64,000 bases of DNA from CALREJ01 sp035547395 (GCA_035547395.1 DASZVA010000016.1:1-64000); one strand, 5' to 3'; shown: positions 40,301 to 49,045, counted from the stretch's first letter. The notes: generated by a model not told the origin, from the sequence alone. Program-made: numbers and translations.

Positions 40301-41173
40301 TCCGCGGACACGCAGACGCAGTCCAGCGCCTCCTCGATTTTCATTGGAAACGATCCGAGCAAATGCACGCCGATCGATTGCGCGCAGCCGCCGCAGAACT
40401 GCCGTTACGTGAATCCGCAGGCGGATGCCAACGGCTGCCCCATCAGCTGCGGCACGCTCTCATGCTCGACGTCATCGTTCGCATCCTCCGCTCCGTCCGT
40501 ATCCAGAACCTTCCAGGTCACGAATGCCGCTCCGGCAACAGGACAATTGAATCTGGGAGGTGCAGCTCTTGGCAAATGGACGGTGACGGCATCGCAGCAT
40601 ACGGAACTCAAGACGCTGGTCTTCAACGTCGATACCCAAAACGTCGGGCTGAACACCACTGGGGGCGTCCAGGTCCAGTATCCTCTGCATACCTGCGTCG
40701 TACAGACCACCATGACGTACTACAACGTCTTCAACCAACACTCCTCTGCCGGCACATCCGTCGGTCCGCTCATCGCGAACAAGATACCCACATTCCAGCC
40801 GAACATCGGGTACCACGTCGTTGCCTCGTGCAAGCCGGACGCGGGATCTCTCGATGCATCGACGACCGTCACCCTGTTCGCATCCGGCATGGCCGCGGAA
40901 GGCGTCAACGACGCCCTCGGCACGCAGGCAAACTTTGATACGCAGTCGACAATATGGCTGGACGGCTCGGGAAACCCCCATACGGGCCTTGGTCAGTCCA
41001 CCGTGAATATTCCGTCTTCTTTGCTGAGCAGCTATAACTACATGGGCTTCCGCATGGATACGACACATCAGACGATTGCATCGAATGCCGACGGATCAGT
41101 CCTTGGTCGCTTCTTCGATGTGCTCGCGAGCCTCTTCAATCTGCAGAATCTGACTGCGATGCTGCTCTGGTGA
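37349..41173 (+). CDS. Giant FG-GAP surface protein, paralogue 2
   Basis: 1274 residues, one base after the previous stop (TGATATG). Signal/anchor and N-terminal 130 residues match paralogue 1. Then: three C.(S/T)D.DCP modules with Ser-rich linkers, an IPT/TIG domain (ITGLTPSSGPTGTRV), about six FG-GAP/VCBS repeats (DFNGDGKNDIV-like calcium loops, roughly residues 470-770), a DUF11-like domain, one Cys-rich module as in paralogue 1, and a C-terminal domain ending in LTAMLLW. Integrin-like repeats suggest calcium-dependent adhesion (inference). Confidence 0.88.
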   Translation: MRRSRFSTLLPFGLITAVCLVAIGAKAVMTADLAFFSDEKASQGILVGANKDNIVICIGSGTFPITDSTLQNDSTTQFWIYQYTGKEPPFNGKYFLSDGQKAAGTAIPPGGSPLTIMEKGFIYYIHTDRDLHFRCGDGLSENPFPGEDDSSSSAASSETSSASAGQQCTTDSDCLKIDCAQGAVCRHTCINGTCQVGASESSSASEQSSASVIICQTNNDCPFECRSDTGGDACIARYVCGDQGICVDTQQTTSAQSSGHTAAPSLAITGLTPSSGPTGTRVIVAGTGFAPTGNIVHFANSEFDHLDSPDGTHLLFTVPAQNDTPCMHQQPPCETNILPYFPGQYDVSVQAGNDTSNMLTFTITAAASSSSEVSTASASSTAFGQKCTSDVDCPTPLCAQPTNGPSFCGQKLACINGTCQASNQNTSQSSAQASVQNSSAASVASSLSSAHISSAQSSLPEIAACTNNLSTYVSTPEQIAMGDVNGDGKDDIVATYWNDQKNRSEVSILLNQGSDQFALYKTYDIHDQSQSIAIGDFNGDGKNDIVIGGQKDSTGTTNVLMTLLNNGDGSFGSETDMPLDGWAQFIEAADFNGDGKDDIAIRSWPYNSYIKFEIYNSNGDGTFSLGKVLEDDSKATFFATGDYNGDGKPDLAYVHSDPNGPYGQINASVHVLLNQGSESFVDKKIDALSTGSHSIDAAADINGDGKADLIADGSVYINDGDGKSFTRIGFLPRYQMSSELAAGQTNMVAAVGDIDDDGHKDVLLLSSGLNQQSAWISGLDALIGDGSQSFALTNHCALQITWPVAASDGAQLSSEGSSENATVAKGHLTMQLTKAAYPNLYEIDDTFTVSNTGAGTASNVVLDSNGPAPTADPVTHYAFKNAYLMSNGGFLKNLSCTMQGSDVSCDGIGDLAPGQSMTVVWQYWFPDDNFHLTYGGTAALCPSTNQDIQADAVNIDNAGQATLSRSILCPQSQTSSVAASVASSSADTQTQSSASSIFIGNDPSKCTPIDCAQPPQNCRYVNPQADANGCPISCGTLSCSTSSFASSAPSVSRTFQVTNAAPATGQLNLGGAALGKWTVTASQHTELKTLVFNVDTQNVGLNTTGGVQVQYPLHTCVVQTTMTYYNVFNQHSSAGTSVGPLIANKIPTFQPNIGYHVVASCKPDAGSLDASTTVTLFASGMAAEGVNDALGTQANFDTQSTIWLDGSGNPHTGLGQSTVNIPSSLLSSYNYMGFRMDTTHQTIASNADGSVLGRFFDVLASLFNLQNLTAMLLW

Positions 41174-41176
41174 CGA

Positions 41177-42178
41177 TTATTGCTTCAGAGTGAACCGTTG
41201 GTTCTGCTCCGCAAGCAGATCATCCTTCACGAGTTTTTGCAGAATCGACTGCAGCCAGTCGCGATGCTGATCATTCCAGTCACTGCAGATCTGCGGCCCG
41301 AGTTCGTCGAAGGTGAGACGGTCGTGTTCGCGCAATGCATCGACGATGCGTCCGCGGAAAATTCTGTTGGGAACATAGCGTGCGCCTTCGAAGCGACCGG
41401 GTTCCTGTAGAGTTTTTGGTTTATAGTTTTTAGTTTTTAGTTTTTTGAAATGTTGCTCCTTGGCTTTCATGATTCCTTTTTCCGTCAGCGGACAAATATC
41501 CCATTTCGGATTCGACTTCGTTTGCACCAATGACCCGAAATCCATGAGCGCCGCGTGCCAGTTCGCGCTGTCGCGCGAAAATGGAAAATTGAAAATGGAA
41601 AATTGAAAATGTTCGTCGATCGCAACGGTCAATACTTCCTCCGCGATCTTCAAAAGCTTCTTGTCATTCATCTCCCACGTGCCGTCCGCATTCTCCGGAC
41701 CGACGAACGTTCTGTGCAGGATGCGGCGGATGTTCGTATCGATGCACGGCGTCGGAATATTGAACGCGAAGTTGCGGATCGCAGCGGCGGTGTAGGGGCC
41801 GATGCCTTTGATCGAGAGCAGCTCATCATACTCACGCGGAAAAATTCCGTTGTGTTCATCCATGATGACCCGCGCGGCGTCCCGCAACCGAAGAGCGCGC
41901 GAGTTGTAGCCCATCCCCTTCCATGCCAGAATCACATCCTTATTTGATGCGTTCGCGAGATCTTTGATCGCCGGAAATCTCTCAAGGAAGGTTCGGAAAA
42001 TCACGACGACGCGCGGCACCTGCGTCTGCTGCAGCATGATCTCGGACACAAACACCTTGTAAGCGCGTTGCGTGTCGTCCGTCTCTACAATGTCGCGCCA
42101 CGGCAGCACGCGTTTGTGCCGCGCATACCACGCCCAGATTTCGTCGACGAAGCAATAGATGCGCTCCTTGTCTGTCAT
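41177..42178 (-). CDS. MutY-like adenine glycosylase lacking the 4Fe-4S cluster
   Basis: 333 residues, HhH-GPD fold. LPWR, the catalytic Glu in SEIMLQQTQV, the hairpin GIGPYTAAAI and the catalytic Asp in DTNIRRIL are all present, as in MutY, which removes A opposite 8-oxoG. The cluster loop normally C-x6-C-x2-C-x5-C reads VQTKSNPKWDICPL, so three of four Cys are gone. The NUDIX-like C-terminal domain is replaced by a short winged-helix-like tail. Two iterated arrays are translated in frame (residues about 189-201 and 242-257) on either side of the loop. Confidence 0.88.
   Translation of the reverse strand: MTDKERIYCFVDEIWAWYARHKRVLPWRDIVETDDTQRAYKVFVSEIMLQQTQVPRVVVIFRTFLERFPAIKDLANASNKDVILAWKGMGYNSRALRLRDAARVIMDEHNGIFPREYDELLSIKGIGPYTAAAIRNFAFNIPTPCIDTNIRRILHRTFVGPENADGTWEMNDKKLLKIAEEVLTVAIDEHFQFSIFNFPFSRDSANWHAALMDFGSLVQTKSNPKWDICPLTEKGIMKAKEQHFKKLKTKNYKPKTLQEPGRFEGARYVPNRIFRGRIVDALREHDRLTFDELGPQICSDWNDQHRDWLQSILQKLVKDDLLAEQNQRFTLKQ
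41409..41451. repeat. In-frame iterated array 2 in the mutY-like gene
   Basis: TTTTTAG/TTTATAG units translate to a Lys-rich insert (KKLKTKNYKPKTL) just after the former cluster loop. Confidence 0.6.
41576..41611. repeat. In-frame iterated array 1 in the mutY-like gene
   Basis: AAAATGGAAAATTG units translate to a Phe-rich insert (HFQFSIFNFPFS). The same units fill the rpsL-rpsG gap and occur at 53983-54015. Confidence 0.65.
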
Positions 42179-42236
42179 ATCTACAGTCTAACGAATCGGA
42201 GAAAAAGGTGTATCATGATTCGTCGAAAAACCGATT

Positions 42237-44144
42237 ATGCGCACGCTACTCTTCCTCATCTGGCTCAACGTCAAAAAGTATCCATGGCAATGGACGTTAA
42301 TGACGATCATGCTGCTGCTTCTTGCAGGTCTGTGGGTCGCCGATCCGCTGTACTCCAGCTACGCGGTGGATCAGCTGACGGCCATCGGACAGGGCAAGCA
42401 GGTGAACTACGTGTTTCTCTTTGGCGTGTGGGCGATCATTTTCTTTAGCATGTCGATCACGCAGGCGTACGAAAAATTCCTGGAGTGGAAACTCGGCATG
42501 CATCTGGAGCTCGATTTCGTGCAGCGCGCGTATCATCACGTGCTGAAACTGCCGGCCAATTTCCACGTGCAGCAGCGCGCCGGCGAATCGATGAAGGCGA
42601 TTGATGAAGGCGGCACCGAGCTCGCGTATCTGCAGCGCATCATCCTGGATCTGCTTCCCTCGATCGCATCTTCGTTCGTCTTCCTTATTATCAGTTACTT
42701 CATCCAACCACTGCTCGCGGTCATCCTGCTGGTGACGCTGGTTCTGTACTCGGGCATCGTCGTCTTCGGATCGATCAAGACGTCCGCGCTGCAGCAGAAA
42801 GCGAACAAGGCGTGGGTGAAGCCGACGGGACGAGCCTTCGACGCGATCACGAACATTTTCACCGTGAAATCGTCCGCGCGCGAGGATGACGAACTCAAGC
42901 GCATGCGCAGAGGCCATGGACAGGTGATGAAGTATCAGCTTATGGTGAACCGACGCTGGGCATTCATTGAAGGCATGAACTTCTTCATGCTCGCCCGCAT
43001 TCTCCTTATCGGCATCGGCATCGTACTGCTGGCGAAAGGTCTTCTCACGCTCGGTCAGGTCTACTACTTCCAGCTCTCGTTTTTCCGCGTGCTCGTGCCG
43101 TTTGAAATTCTGGCAAACGCTTTGCCCACCTGGAACAAGAGCGTCGGCAAAGTGAAGCTCGCGCAGAGTTTGTTTATGATCGATGAAGAAGCGGCAGGCA
43201 GAAAAGGCAATGCTCCCGCAACGCTCAAAGGAGCGATTACGTTCGATCATGTGTATTTTTCCTACGGTCCGCAGACGTTCTCGATTTTGACTGATCATGA
43301 AAGCGAAGAAGAAACGGCGGAGATTCTGGAGGAGCGCATTCCGTCGCAGCTCGAAGACATCGTTCCCCCGCCGCCGATCGAACAGCACTATGAGGAAGAT
43401 CTCAAAATGCCGGACGTGGACGAACGTGAATCTCTCGGCGAACTGGAAGAACCGGCGGTGCTCCGCGATCTGACGCTTGAGGTGAAGTCCGGCGAACAAA
43501 TCGCACTCGTCGGCCACAGCGGAGCCGGCAAATCGACCATCGCGATGCTGCTCAACCGTTTTTACGATCCCACCAAGGGAAAAATCATCGTCGACGGTCT
43601 TGATTTACAGACGATCGACGTGCACTGGTGGCGCCGGAATGTCGGCATGGTGCTGCAGGAAAACGTGATGTTCAACGACACGCTCCTGGACAATATCCGC
43701 TACGGCCGGCCGAACGCGACGGAAAAGGAAGTGATCGAGGCCGCCAAGAGAGCCTCGGCGCACGAATTCATCATGCGCATGCCCGGAAAATACAAAACCA
43801 TGGTCGGTGAACGCGGCATCAAGCTGAGCGGCGGGGAACGCCAGCGTATCGCCATCGCTCGCGCCATATTGAAGAAGCCGGCGATCGTGATCCTCGACGA
43901 AGCCACAAGCGCGCTCGATTCCATCACCGAACGTAAAGTGCAGCAGGGCATCAAGGAACTGATCAAAGGACGGACTTCCTTTATTATTGCACACCGGCTG
44001 AGCACGGTACGTTCCGTCGACCGCATCGCCGTCATGGACAAAGGACGGCTGGTCGCATGCGCGCCCCATGACGAGCTCCTGACTATAAGCCCGATATACC
44101 GCAAAATGATCGATCTGCAAAAGGAAGGAAAACTGCCGGACTGA
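42237..44144 (+). CDS. ABC exporter with acidic insertion in the nucleotide-binding domain
   Basis: 635 residues, half-transporter (TM domain then ATPase). About six TM segments in residues 15-310. The ATPase has aromatic A-loop FSYGP (about 340), Walker A GHSGAGKST, signature LSGGERQR, Walker B IVILDEATS and switch His AHRLS. Residues about 346-404, between A-loop and Walker A, hold a highly acidic Pro-containing insert (EEETAEILEER, VPPPPIEQ) absent from typical exporters. Substrate unknown. Divergent from the mutY-like gene; a homodimer is expected. Confidence 0.92.
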   Translation: MRTLLFLIWLNVKKYPWQWTLMTIMLLLLAGLWVADPLYSSYAVDQLTAIGQGKQVNYVFLFGVWAIIFFSMSITQAYEKFLEWKLGMHLELDFVQRAYHHVLKLPANFHVQQRAGESMKAIDEGGTELAYLQRIILDLLPSIASSFVFLIISYFIQPLLAVILLVTLVLYSGIVVFGSIKTSALQQKANKAWVKPTGRAFDAITNIFTVKSSAREDDELKRMRRGHGQVMKYQLMVNRRWAFIEGMNFFMLARILLIGIGIVLLAKGLLTLGQVYYFQLSFFRVLVPFEILANALPTWNKSVGKVKLAQSLFMIDEEAAGRKGNAPATLKGAITFDHVYFSYGPQTFSILTDHESEEETAEILEERIPSQLEDIVPPPPIEQHYEEDLKMPDVDERESLGELEEPAVLRDLTLEVKSGEQIALVGHSGAGKSTIAMLLNRFYDPTKGKIIVDGLDLQTIDVHWWRRNVGMVLQENVMFNDTLLDNIRYGRPNATEKEVIEAAKRASAHEFIMRMPGKYKTMVGERGIKLSGGERQRIAIARAILKKPAIVILDEATSALDSITERKVQQGIKELIKGRTSFIIAHRLSTVRSVDRIAVMDKGRLVACAPHDELLTISPIYRKMIDLQKEGKLPD

Positions 44145-44192
44145 TCGCGGGCCGAACATGCCATCATCGAAAAAATGCATCGGAAAGTCGTG

Positions 44193-44221
44193 TTGACCGC
44201 TTTAAGGCAATTGCCTACACT
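44193..44221 (+). promoter_or_regulatory. tuf promoter
   Basis: TTGACC (44193-44198), 17 bp, TACACT (44216-44221); leader about 60 nt. Confidence 0.8.
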
Positions 44222-44288
44222 GTCCCAGCTTTCAGGAATCACCCTGATTTGAAGAACTCTCCTATTTCTCTTTTTTTCCCCTTATCGT

Positions 44289-45470
<1,182 letters not shown>

Positions 45471-45479
45471 TAATCCTTG

Positions 45480-45507
45480 GTAGGGGCGTAGCATGCTACG
45501 CCCCTAC
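45480..45507. repeat. Perfect 28-bp palindrome between tuf and rpsJ
   Basis: GTAGGGGCGTAGCA followed by its exact reverse complement, no loop. Palindromes with TAGGGGCG arms are common dispersed repeats. It may lower rpsJ expression relative to tuf. Confidence 0.75.
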
Positions 45508-45561
45508 TTGCAGGGTTGCCTCTTCACCACTATCATCCCCCGCTCTTTCCCCTTCACTGCC

Positions 45562-45984
45562 ATGACCGCCAAATCATCCTCATCCAAAGAACCAGCTAAA
45601 AAGACCTCCTCTAAGAAAGGAGCGAAGGCGGCCGATGAGCCGAAGGAGACCAAGAAGGCATCGAAGGCCGATGCCAGCATTTCGGGTATCCGCATTCGTC
45701 TGAGTGCATTCGATCACCGCGTGCTGGATGAAGCGGCCGGCAAGATCATCGATACGGCGGAGAGATCCGGCGCCATCGTCCACGGACCGATTCCGCTCCC
45801 GACTAACATCCGAAAATTCACGGTGAACAAATCCACCTTCGTGCACAAGAACGCGCGCGATCAGTATGAAATGCGCACACACCGAAGATTGATCGACCTC
45901 ACCGAGACGACGTTCAAGACGGTGGAATCCCTGCAGTCTCTGTCCTTGCCCTCTGGAGTGGATATTGAGATTAAGATGAAGTGA
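45562..45984 (+). CDS. rpsJ: 30S ribosomal protein S10 with N-terminal extension
   Basis: 140 residues; the core (about 40-140: IRIRLSAFDHRVLDEAA, PLPTNIRKFTV, THRRLIDL) is normal S10, also known as NusE. About 38 residues precede it, rich in Ser, Lys and Ala (AKKTSSKKGAKAA), and look disordered and RNA-binding. It is located after tuf, as in the classical tuf-rpsJ junction, but the rest of the S10 operon does not follow; a four-helix-bundle cassette does. Confidence 0.95.
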   Translation: MTAKSSSSKEPAKKTSSKKGAKAADEPKETKKASKADASISGIRIRLSAFDHRVLDEAAGKIIDTAERSGAIVHGPIPLPTNIRKFTVNKSTFVHKNARDQYEMRTHRRLIDLTETTFKTVESLQSLSLPSGVDIEIKMK

Positions 45985-45990
45985 GCATCG

Positions 45991-46030
45991 AGGGTTTAGT
46001 ACGTATTGTACGTTTGGTTGGTTGAGTATG
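45991..46030. repeat. Iterated array, left arm of cassette B
   Basis: GGTTTAGTACGTATTGTACG-type units; reverse-complement arm at 46470-46510. Confidence 0.65.
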
Positions 46031-46036
46031 TTTCAT

Positions 46037-46414
46037 CTATTTTGAACGATTGATGAGTCTGATGAGAAGATATCCGACTTTGTTTAATTGTAGGAGAATT
46101 TTTTCATATGCGGAGTCGGATATGTAACCCAGATCATGTGCCAATTCTAAAAAATTATCAGTCTCTCTCAACGATCCTTTAGCGTTTACATAGAATTTAT
46201 TCTGATCTTTGTACGTGCTTCTAGCGGAGCCCTCTGCAATATTCGCACCAATTGAACTTGCTGCATCTCGTATCTGAGCGCGTATGCCAAATTTCTCATG
46301 ATCCGGGAATATCATGGTTTCTTTATAAATCAGAACGGCAAGTTTATGTGCTTCCTGCCACACAATAAGTTTCCTAAACGATCCTTCGTATATTCTGAAA
46401 TCATCAGTAAACAT
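46037..46414 (-). CDS. Four-helix-bundle protein (S23/IVP, Avd-like), cassette B
   Basis: 125 residues with VWQEAHKLAVLIY, AASSIGANIAEGSA, KGSLRETDNF and GYLLIRLI. It is the same family as 18906-19265 but clearly diverged. Base composition is lower in GC than neighbouring genes, suggesting transfer. It is enclosed by inverted arrays whose unit differs from that of cassette A, and it separates rpsJ from the convergent rnc. No Shine-Dalgarno site. Confidence 0.9.
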   Translation of the reverse strand: MFTDDFRIYEGSFRKLIVWQEAHKLAVLIYKETMIFPDHEKFGIRAQIRDAASSIGANIAEGSARSTYKDQNKFYVNAKGSLRETDNFLELAHDLGYISDSAYEKILLQLNKVGYLLIRLINRSK

Positions 46415-46469
46415 TTATCGAAAGTAATTACTTCACGAAGCAATTGCAACTGACCATTGAACGATCGTC

Positions 46470-46510
46470 CACTTACTAAACGTACTAAACCTGCCCAACT
46501 TACCAAACCG
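46470..46510. repeat. Iterated array, right arm of cassette B
   Basis: ACTTACTAAACGTACTAAAC-type units ending exactly at the rnc stop codon. Confidence 0.65.
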
Positions 46511-47200
46511 TCACTTCCACCCCTTCGCTTTCAGTCCGGCCTTCGCCGCCGCCTGCTCGGCACGCTGCTTGCTGTTGCCTTTTCCTTCCGCCACTTTTTC
46601 CTCGCCGATGAAGACGGCGGTGGTGAACTTCTTCTGGTGATCGGGGCCGACGGCCTCGACGAGTTCGTAATGCGGCGTGATGCCGTACTTCTCCTGCGCT
46701 TTCTCCTGGAAGACGCTTTTCTCGTCGCGGTCTTTGCCGGCTGCAAGCAGTCCTTCCAGCCTGCGGAGGATGAATTTGTAGCAGAAGTCCTTCGCTGCAT
46801 CGAAACCCTTATCCAAATAAATGGCTCCAATAAGCGCTTCCAAGGCATTCGCGAGCGTCGAGGTGCGGTCGCGGCCGCCGCTCGCCTCTTCCCCGCGGCT
46901 CAGCATCAGGTGCGTCCCGAGCTGGATATCGCGCGCGACGGCGGCGAGATGTTCGCGCTGCACGAGTGCGGATCGCCAGTTGGTGAGCTCTCCCTCCGGT
47001 TTTTCGGACAGATGATACAGATACTCCGTTGCTGCGAGCTCCAGCACCGCATCACCGAGGAATTCCAAACGCTCGTTGTGGCCGCTCCGTTTGCTTTCGC
47101 GCACGGCGCTGCGATGCGTCAGCGCAAGCGCCAGCAGATCGCGATCGCGAAAATGGAAATCGATTGTCTTCTCGAGTGCGAGGAAATTGGGGGGCTGCAT
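46511..47200 (-). CDS. rnc: Ribonuclease III
   Basis: 229 residues. The signature NERLEFLGDAVLEL, the distal acidic residues in ALEALIGAIYLD and a C-terminal dsRNA-binding domain (DPH-like start, GKGNSKQRAEQAAA) are all present. It cleaves double-stranded RNA in rRNA maturation. It lies downstream of nusB and a bL32-like gene on the same strand, a ribosome-biogenesis neighbourhood. An inverted TAGGGC-type array separates it from nusB. Confidence 0.97.
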   Translation of the reverse strand: MQPPNFLALEKTIDFHFRDRDLLALALTHRSAVRESKRSGHNERLEFLGDAVLELAATEYLYHLSEKPEGELTNWRSALVQREHLAAVARDIQLGTHLMLSRGEEASGGRDRTSTLANALEALIGAIYLDKGFDAAKDFCYKFILRRLEGLLAAGKDRDEKSVFQEKAQEKYGITPHYELVEAVGPDHQKKFTTAVFIGEEKVAEGKGNSKQRAEQAAAKAGLKAKGWK

Positions 47201-47210
47201 AGTGTAAGTA

Positions 47211-47297
47211 TAGGATTAGGGCAAGGGCTAGGGCTAGGAAAAATCAAAATGAACAAATCAAAAAATCTCAGCCCTAGCCGTATCACCTAGCCCTACT
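47211..47297. repeat. Inverted TAGGGC-type arrays between rnc and nusB
   Basis: Left 47211-47238 (AGGGCTAGGGCTAGG) and right 47270-47297 (AGCCCTAGCC, CCTAGCCCTA) around an AT-rich loop. The right arm overlaps the nusB stop codon. Confidence 0.65.
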
Positions 47298-47691
47298 TCT
47301 CAATCATCGCGTTCAGTACGCCATTCACGAACTTCCCCGCTTCGTCTGTGCCGAACTCCTTCGCGATGTCGATGGCTTCATTGATGATCACCGCAGCCGG
47401 TGCATCCTTGGAATACATCATTTCATAGGCGCCAACGCACAGCACGCAGCGCGACACCGGATCCATGCGATCGAGCGTCCAGCCCGGCGCGTGGTCCTGA
47501 ATGGCTTTGCAGATATCGTCATAATGTTCCGTCACTCCTTTCAACAGAACATCCGCAAATTCACGATCCACTTCGCCCAGTTCCACTTCATTGAGACCCA
47601 GCGATTTTTCGGTATCGATTTCGGGGCGCTTCTCCCGTTCAAACAATACCTGCATGACGGCAATGCGGGAAAGATGGCGTCTGCGTGCCAT
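47293..47691 (-). CDS. nusB: Transcription antitermination factor NusB
   Basis: 132 residues. The start at MARRRHLSRIAVMQVLFE (47691) matches the family's basic N-terminus; the longer frame upstream has no family match. All-helical with the C-terminal signature VIINEAIDIAKEFG and KFVNGVLNAM. It partners S10/NusE in rRNA antitermination; rpsJ is 1.3 kb away. It is convergent with nothing and precedes rnc on the same strand. Confidence 0.93.
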   Translation of the reverse strand: MARRRHLSRIAVMQVLFEREKRPEIDTEKSLGLNEVELGEVDREFADVLLKGVTEHYDDICKAIQDHAPGWTLDRMDPVSRCVLCVGAYEMMYSKDAPAAVIINEAIDIAKEFGTDEAGKFVNGVLNAMIEK

Positions 47692-47770
47692 AAGAGACGG
47701 GGGAAGGACGCGAGCATGGTACCGTTTTCCCTTCTCTTCGCAACGGATGACTTCCCTCCAAGGGAAAGTA

Positions 47771-47789
47771 TGAATACATTTTGTATACA
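47771..47789. repeat. 19-bp conserved intergenic motif, copy 2
   Basis: TGAATACATTTTGTATACA, 18/19 identical to 2935-2953, upstream of nusB. Confidence 0.5.
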
Positions 47790-47832
47790 AAATTGGGGAG
47801 CAAAGCTCCCCGTCCGCCGGTTTCACTCATGC

Positions 47833-47997
47833 TTACTTCGCGATTTGTATCAGTGATGCTGCGAAGATGTGAGCAATCACTGATAGGAACAATACTGCCA
47901 TAAACCATGGCATGCTTGCTCCGCCAAAGACATACCATACGCAGGGCCAGAATGGAGCGAATGCCACCAGGAAATAACGACTGGCTATCGTCCTCAT
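47833..47997 (-). CDS. Short membrane protein of 54 residues
   Basis: MRTIASRYFLVAF... with two hydrophobic segments (about 8-24 and 30-50) and a Lys end; probably two TM helices. GAGG lies 8 nt before the ATG at 47997, one of few such sites here. It occupies the otherwise empty gap between nusB and the bL32-like gene. Function unknown. Confidence 0.6.
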   Translation of the reverse strand: MRTIASRYFLVAFAPFWPCVWYVFGGASMPWFMAVLFLSVIAHIFAASLIQIAK

Positions 47998-48086
47998 ACA
48001 ATGATCCTCTTTTAAAGGAACGGAAAAAAACCGACCTGCCTATCATAGCAATAAGTCGTCAAAATTCCGTGAGATCTATGGGGAAA

Positions 48087-48272
48087 TCAGGCCTTGATGC
48101 GCGTGATGCTCTTGAGCGCCTTGTCACCCTTGTTCTTTGGCTCGGCAGGTGCACCGTACGGCGAATTCTGTCGCTCACGCAGACGGGCCACTTCGAGTGA
48201 CATGTAGTGCGAGTGCTGCAGGCGCGTTGCGCGCTTTGCTCGCTTCTTCTTTGGTGTAGGGCGCTTTGCCAT
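48087..48272 (-). CDS. rpmF: bL32-like ribosomal protein
   Basis: 61 residues, very basic, with TPKKKRAKRATRLQHSHY in the place of the bL32 N-terminal PKKK-S-R-RRSH pattern. The Cys zinc knuckle of many bL32 proteins is absent, as in other Cys-free forms. Its position upstream of nusB and rnc is usual for rpmF in related bacteria. The assignment rests on the N-terminus and context, so it is less certain than the other ribosomal proteins. Confidence 0.65.
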   Translation of the reverse strand: MAKRPTPKKKRAKRATRLQHSHYMSLEVARLRERQNSPYGAPAEPKNKGDKALKSITRIKA

Positions 48273-48349
48273 TTATCCTGAAAGGAATTGAAGGATGAGG
48301 TTGCGACAGAGTAATGGCTTCTAGAGAGCCTGTAAAGGGTATTTCCGGC

Positions 48350-49039
48350 TTATCGGCGTTGTCCGGAAATAGCCAGCATGAAGCGGAGGATGTAGAGCAG
48401 CAAGTTGAAGATATCGAGATACAGGCTGAGGGCGAGCATCACCGGATTGGCGCCGAGTCTTCCCATGGCCTGCACGCGCTGGATATCAAATGCCGTAAAA
48501 ATGCCGAAGACGACAATACCTGCACCGGAAATCAGCATTTCACCGCCTGTCCCGCGGAGGGCCGGGATGAAGATCTGCAAAATGCCGAAGCCGATCAGGC
48601 CGAGAACGGCAAAGAAAAGCGCGCGGCCCATCACGCCCAGATTCCAAGACGTCGTGCGGGCAAAAACGGCAGCGGCAAGGGTCATCATGACGGTCGCCAA
48701 AATGGCGTTCAGCAGAATCGAGGCTCCATTTACGTACCCCGCGAGAATCGCGATAATATAGGGAGCGAACGTAAAACCCGACAAAACAGGGAATAAGGCA
48801 AACAAGAGATAATTGAGCGGCCGCGCCTCGATCCACCAGCGGGATGTGAAAATGATGGCAAGCTCGGCAATGAGGGCGAGGAAGAGGAGCGGCGTGCCGA
48901 CGTAGCCGACAAAACCGAATCCCAGGAACGTGCCGAGGGCGCTGAGACCCAGGGCAAGCGCCAGAAGCAGGTAGGTTTGAGCTTCCGTGGAGCTCGATAA
49001 AACGACGGGTTGGCTGCGTGCAGAGGAAAAGTTGTCCAT
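48350..49039 (-). CDS. Bax inhibitor-1/YccA family membrane protein
   Basis: 229 residues from MDNFSSAR; TACAAT ends 6 bp before this ATG, so the transcript is leaderless. About seven TM helices with the family-typical FTAFDIQRVQ and SLYLDIFNLLLYILR near the C-terminus. Family members are pH- or calcium-gated leak channels or protease regulators (YccA acts on FtsH). Divergent from the VirB2-like pair. Confidence 0.92.
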   Translation of the reverse strand: MDNFSSARSQPVVLSSSTEAQTYLLLALALGLSALGTFLGFGFVGYVGTPLLFLALIAELAIIFTSRWWIEARPLNYLLFALFPVLSGFTFAPYIIAILAGYVNGASILLNAILATVMMTLAAAVFARTTSWNLGVMGRALFFAVLGLIGFGILQIFIPALRGTGGEMLISGAGIVVFGIFTAFDIQRVQAMGRLGANPVMLALSLYLDIFNLLLYILRFMLAISGQRR

Positions 49040-49045
49040 GTCCGT

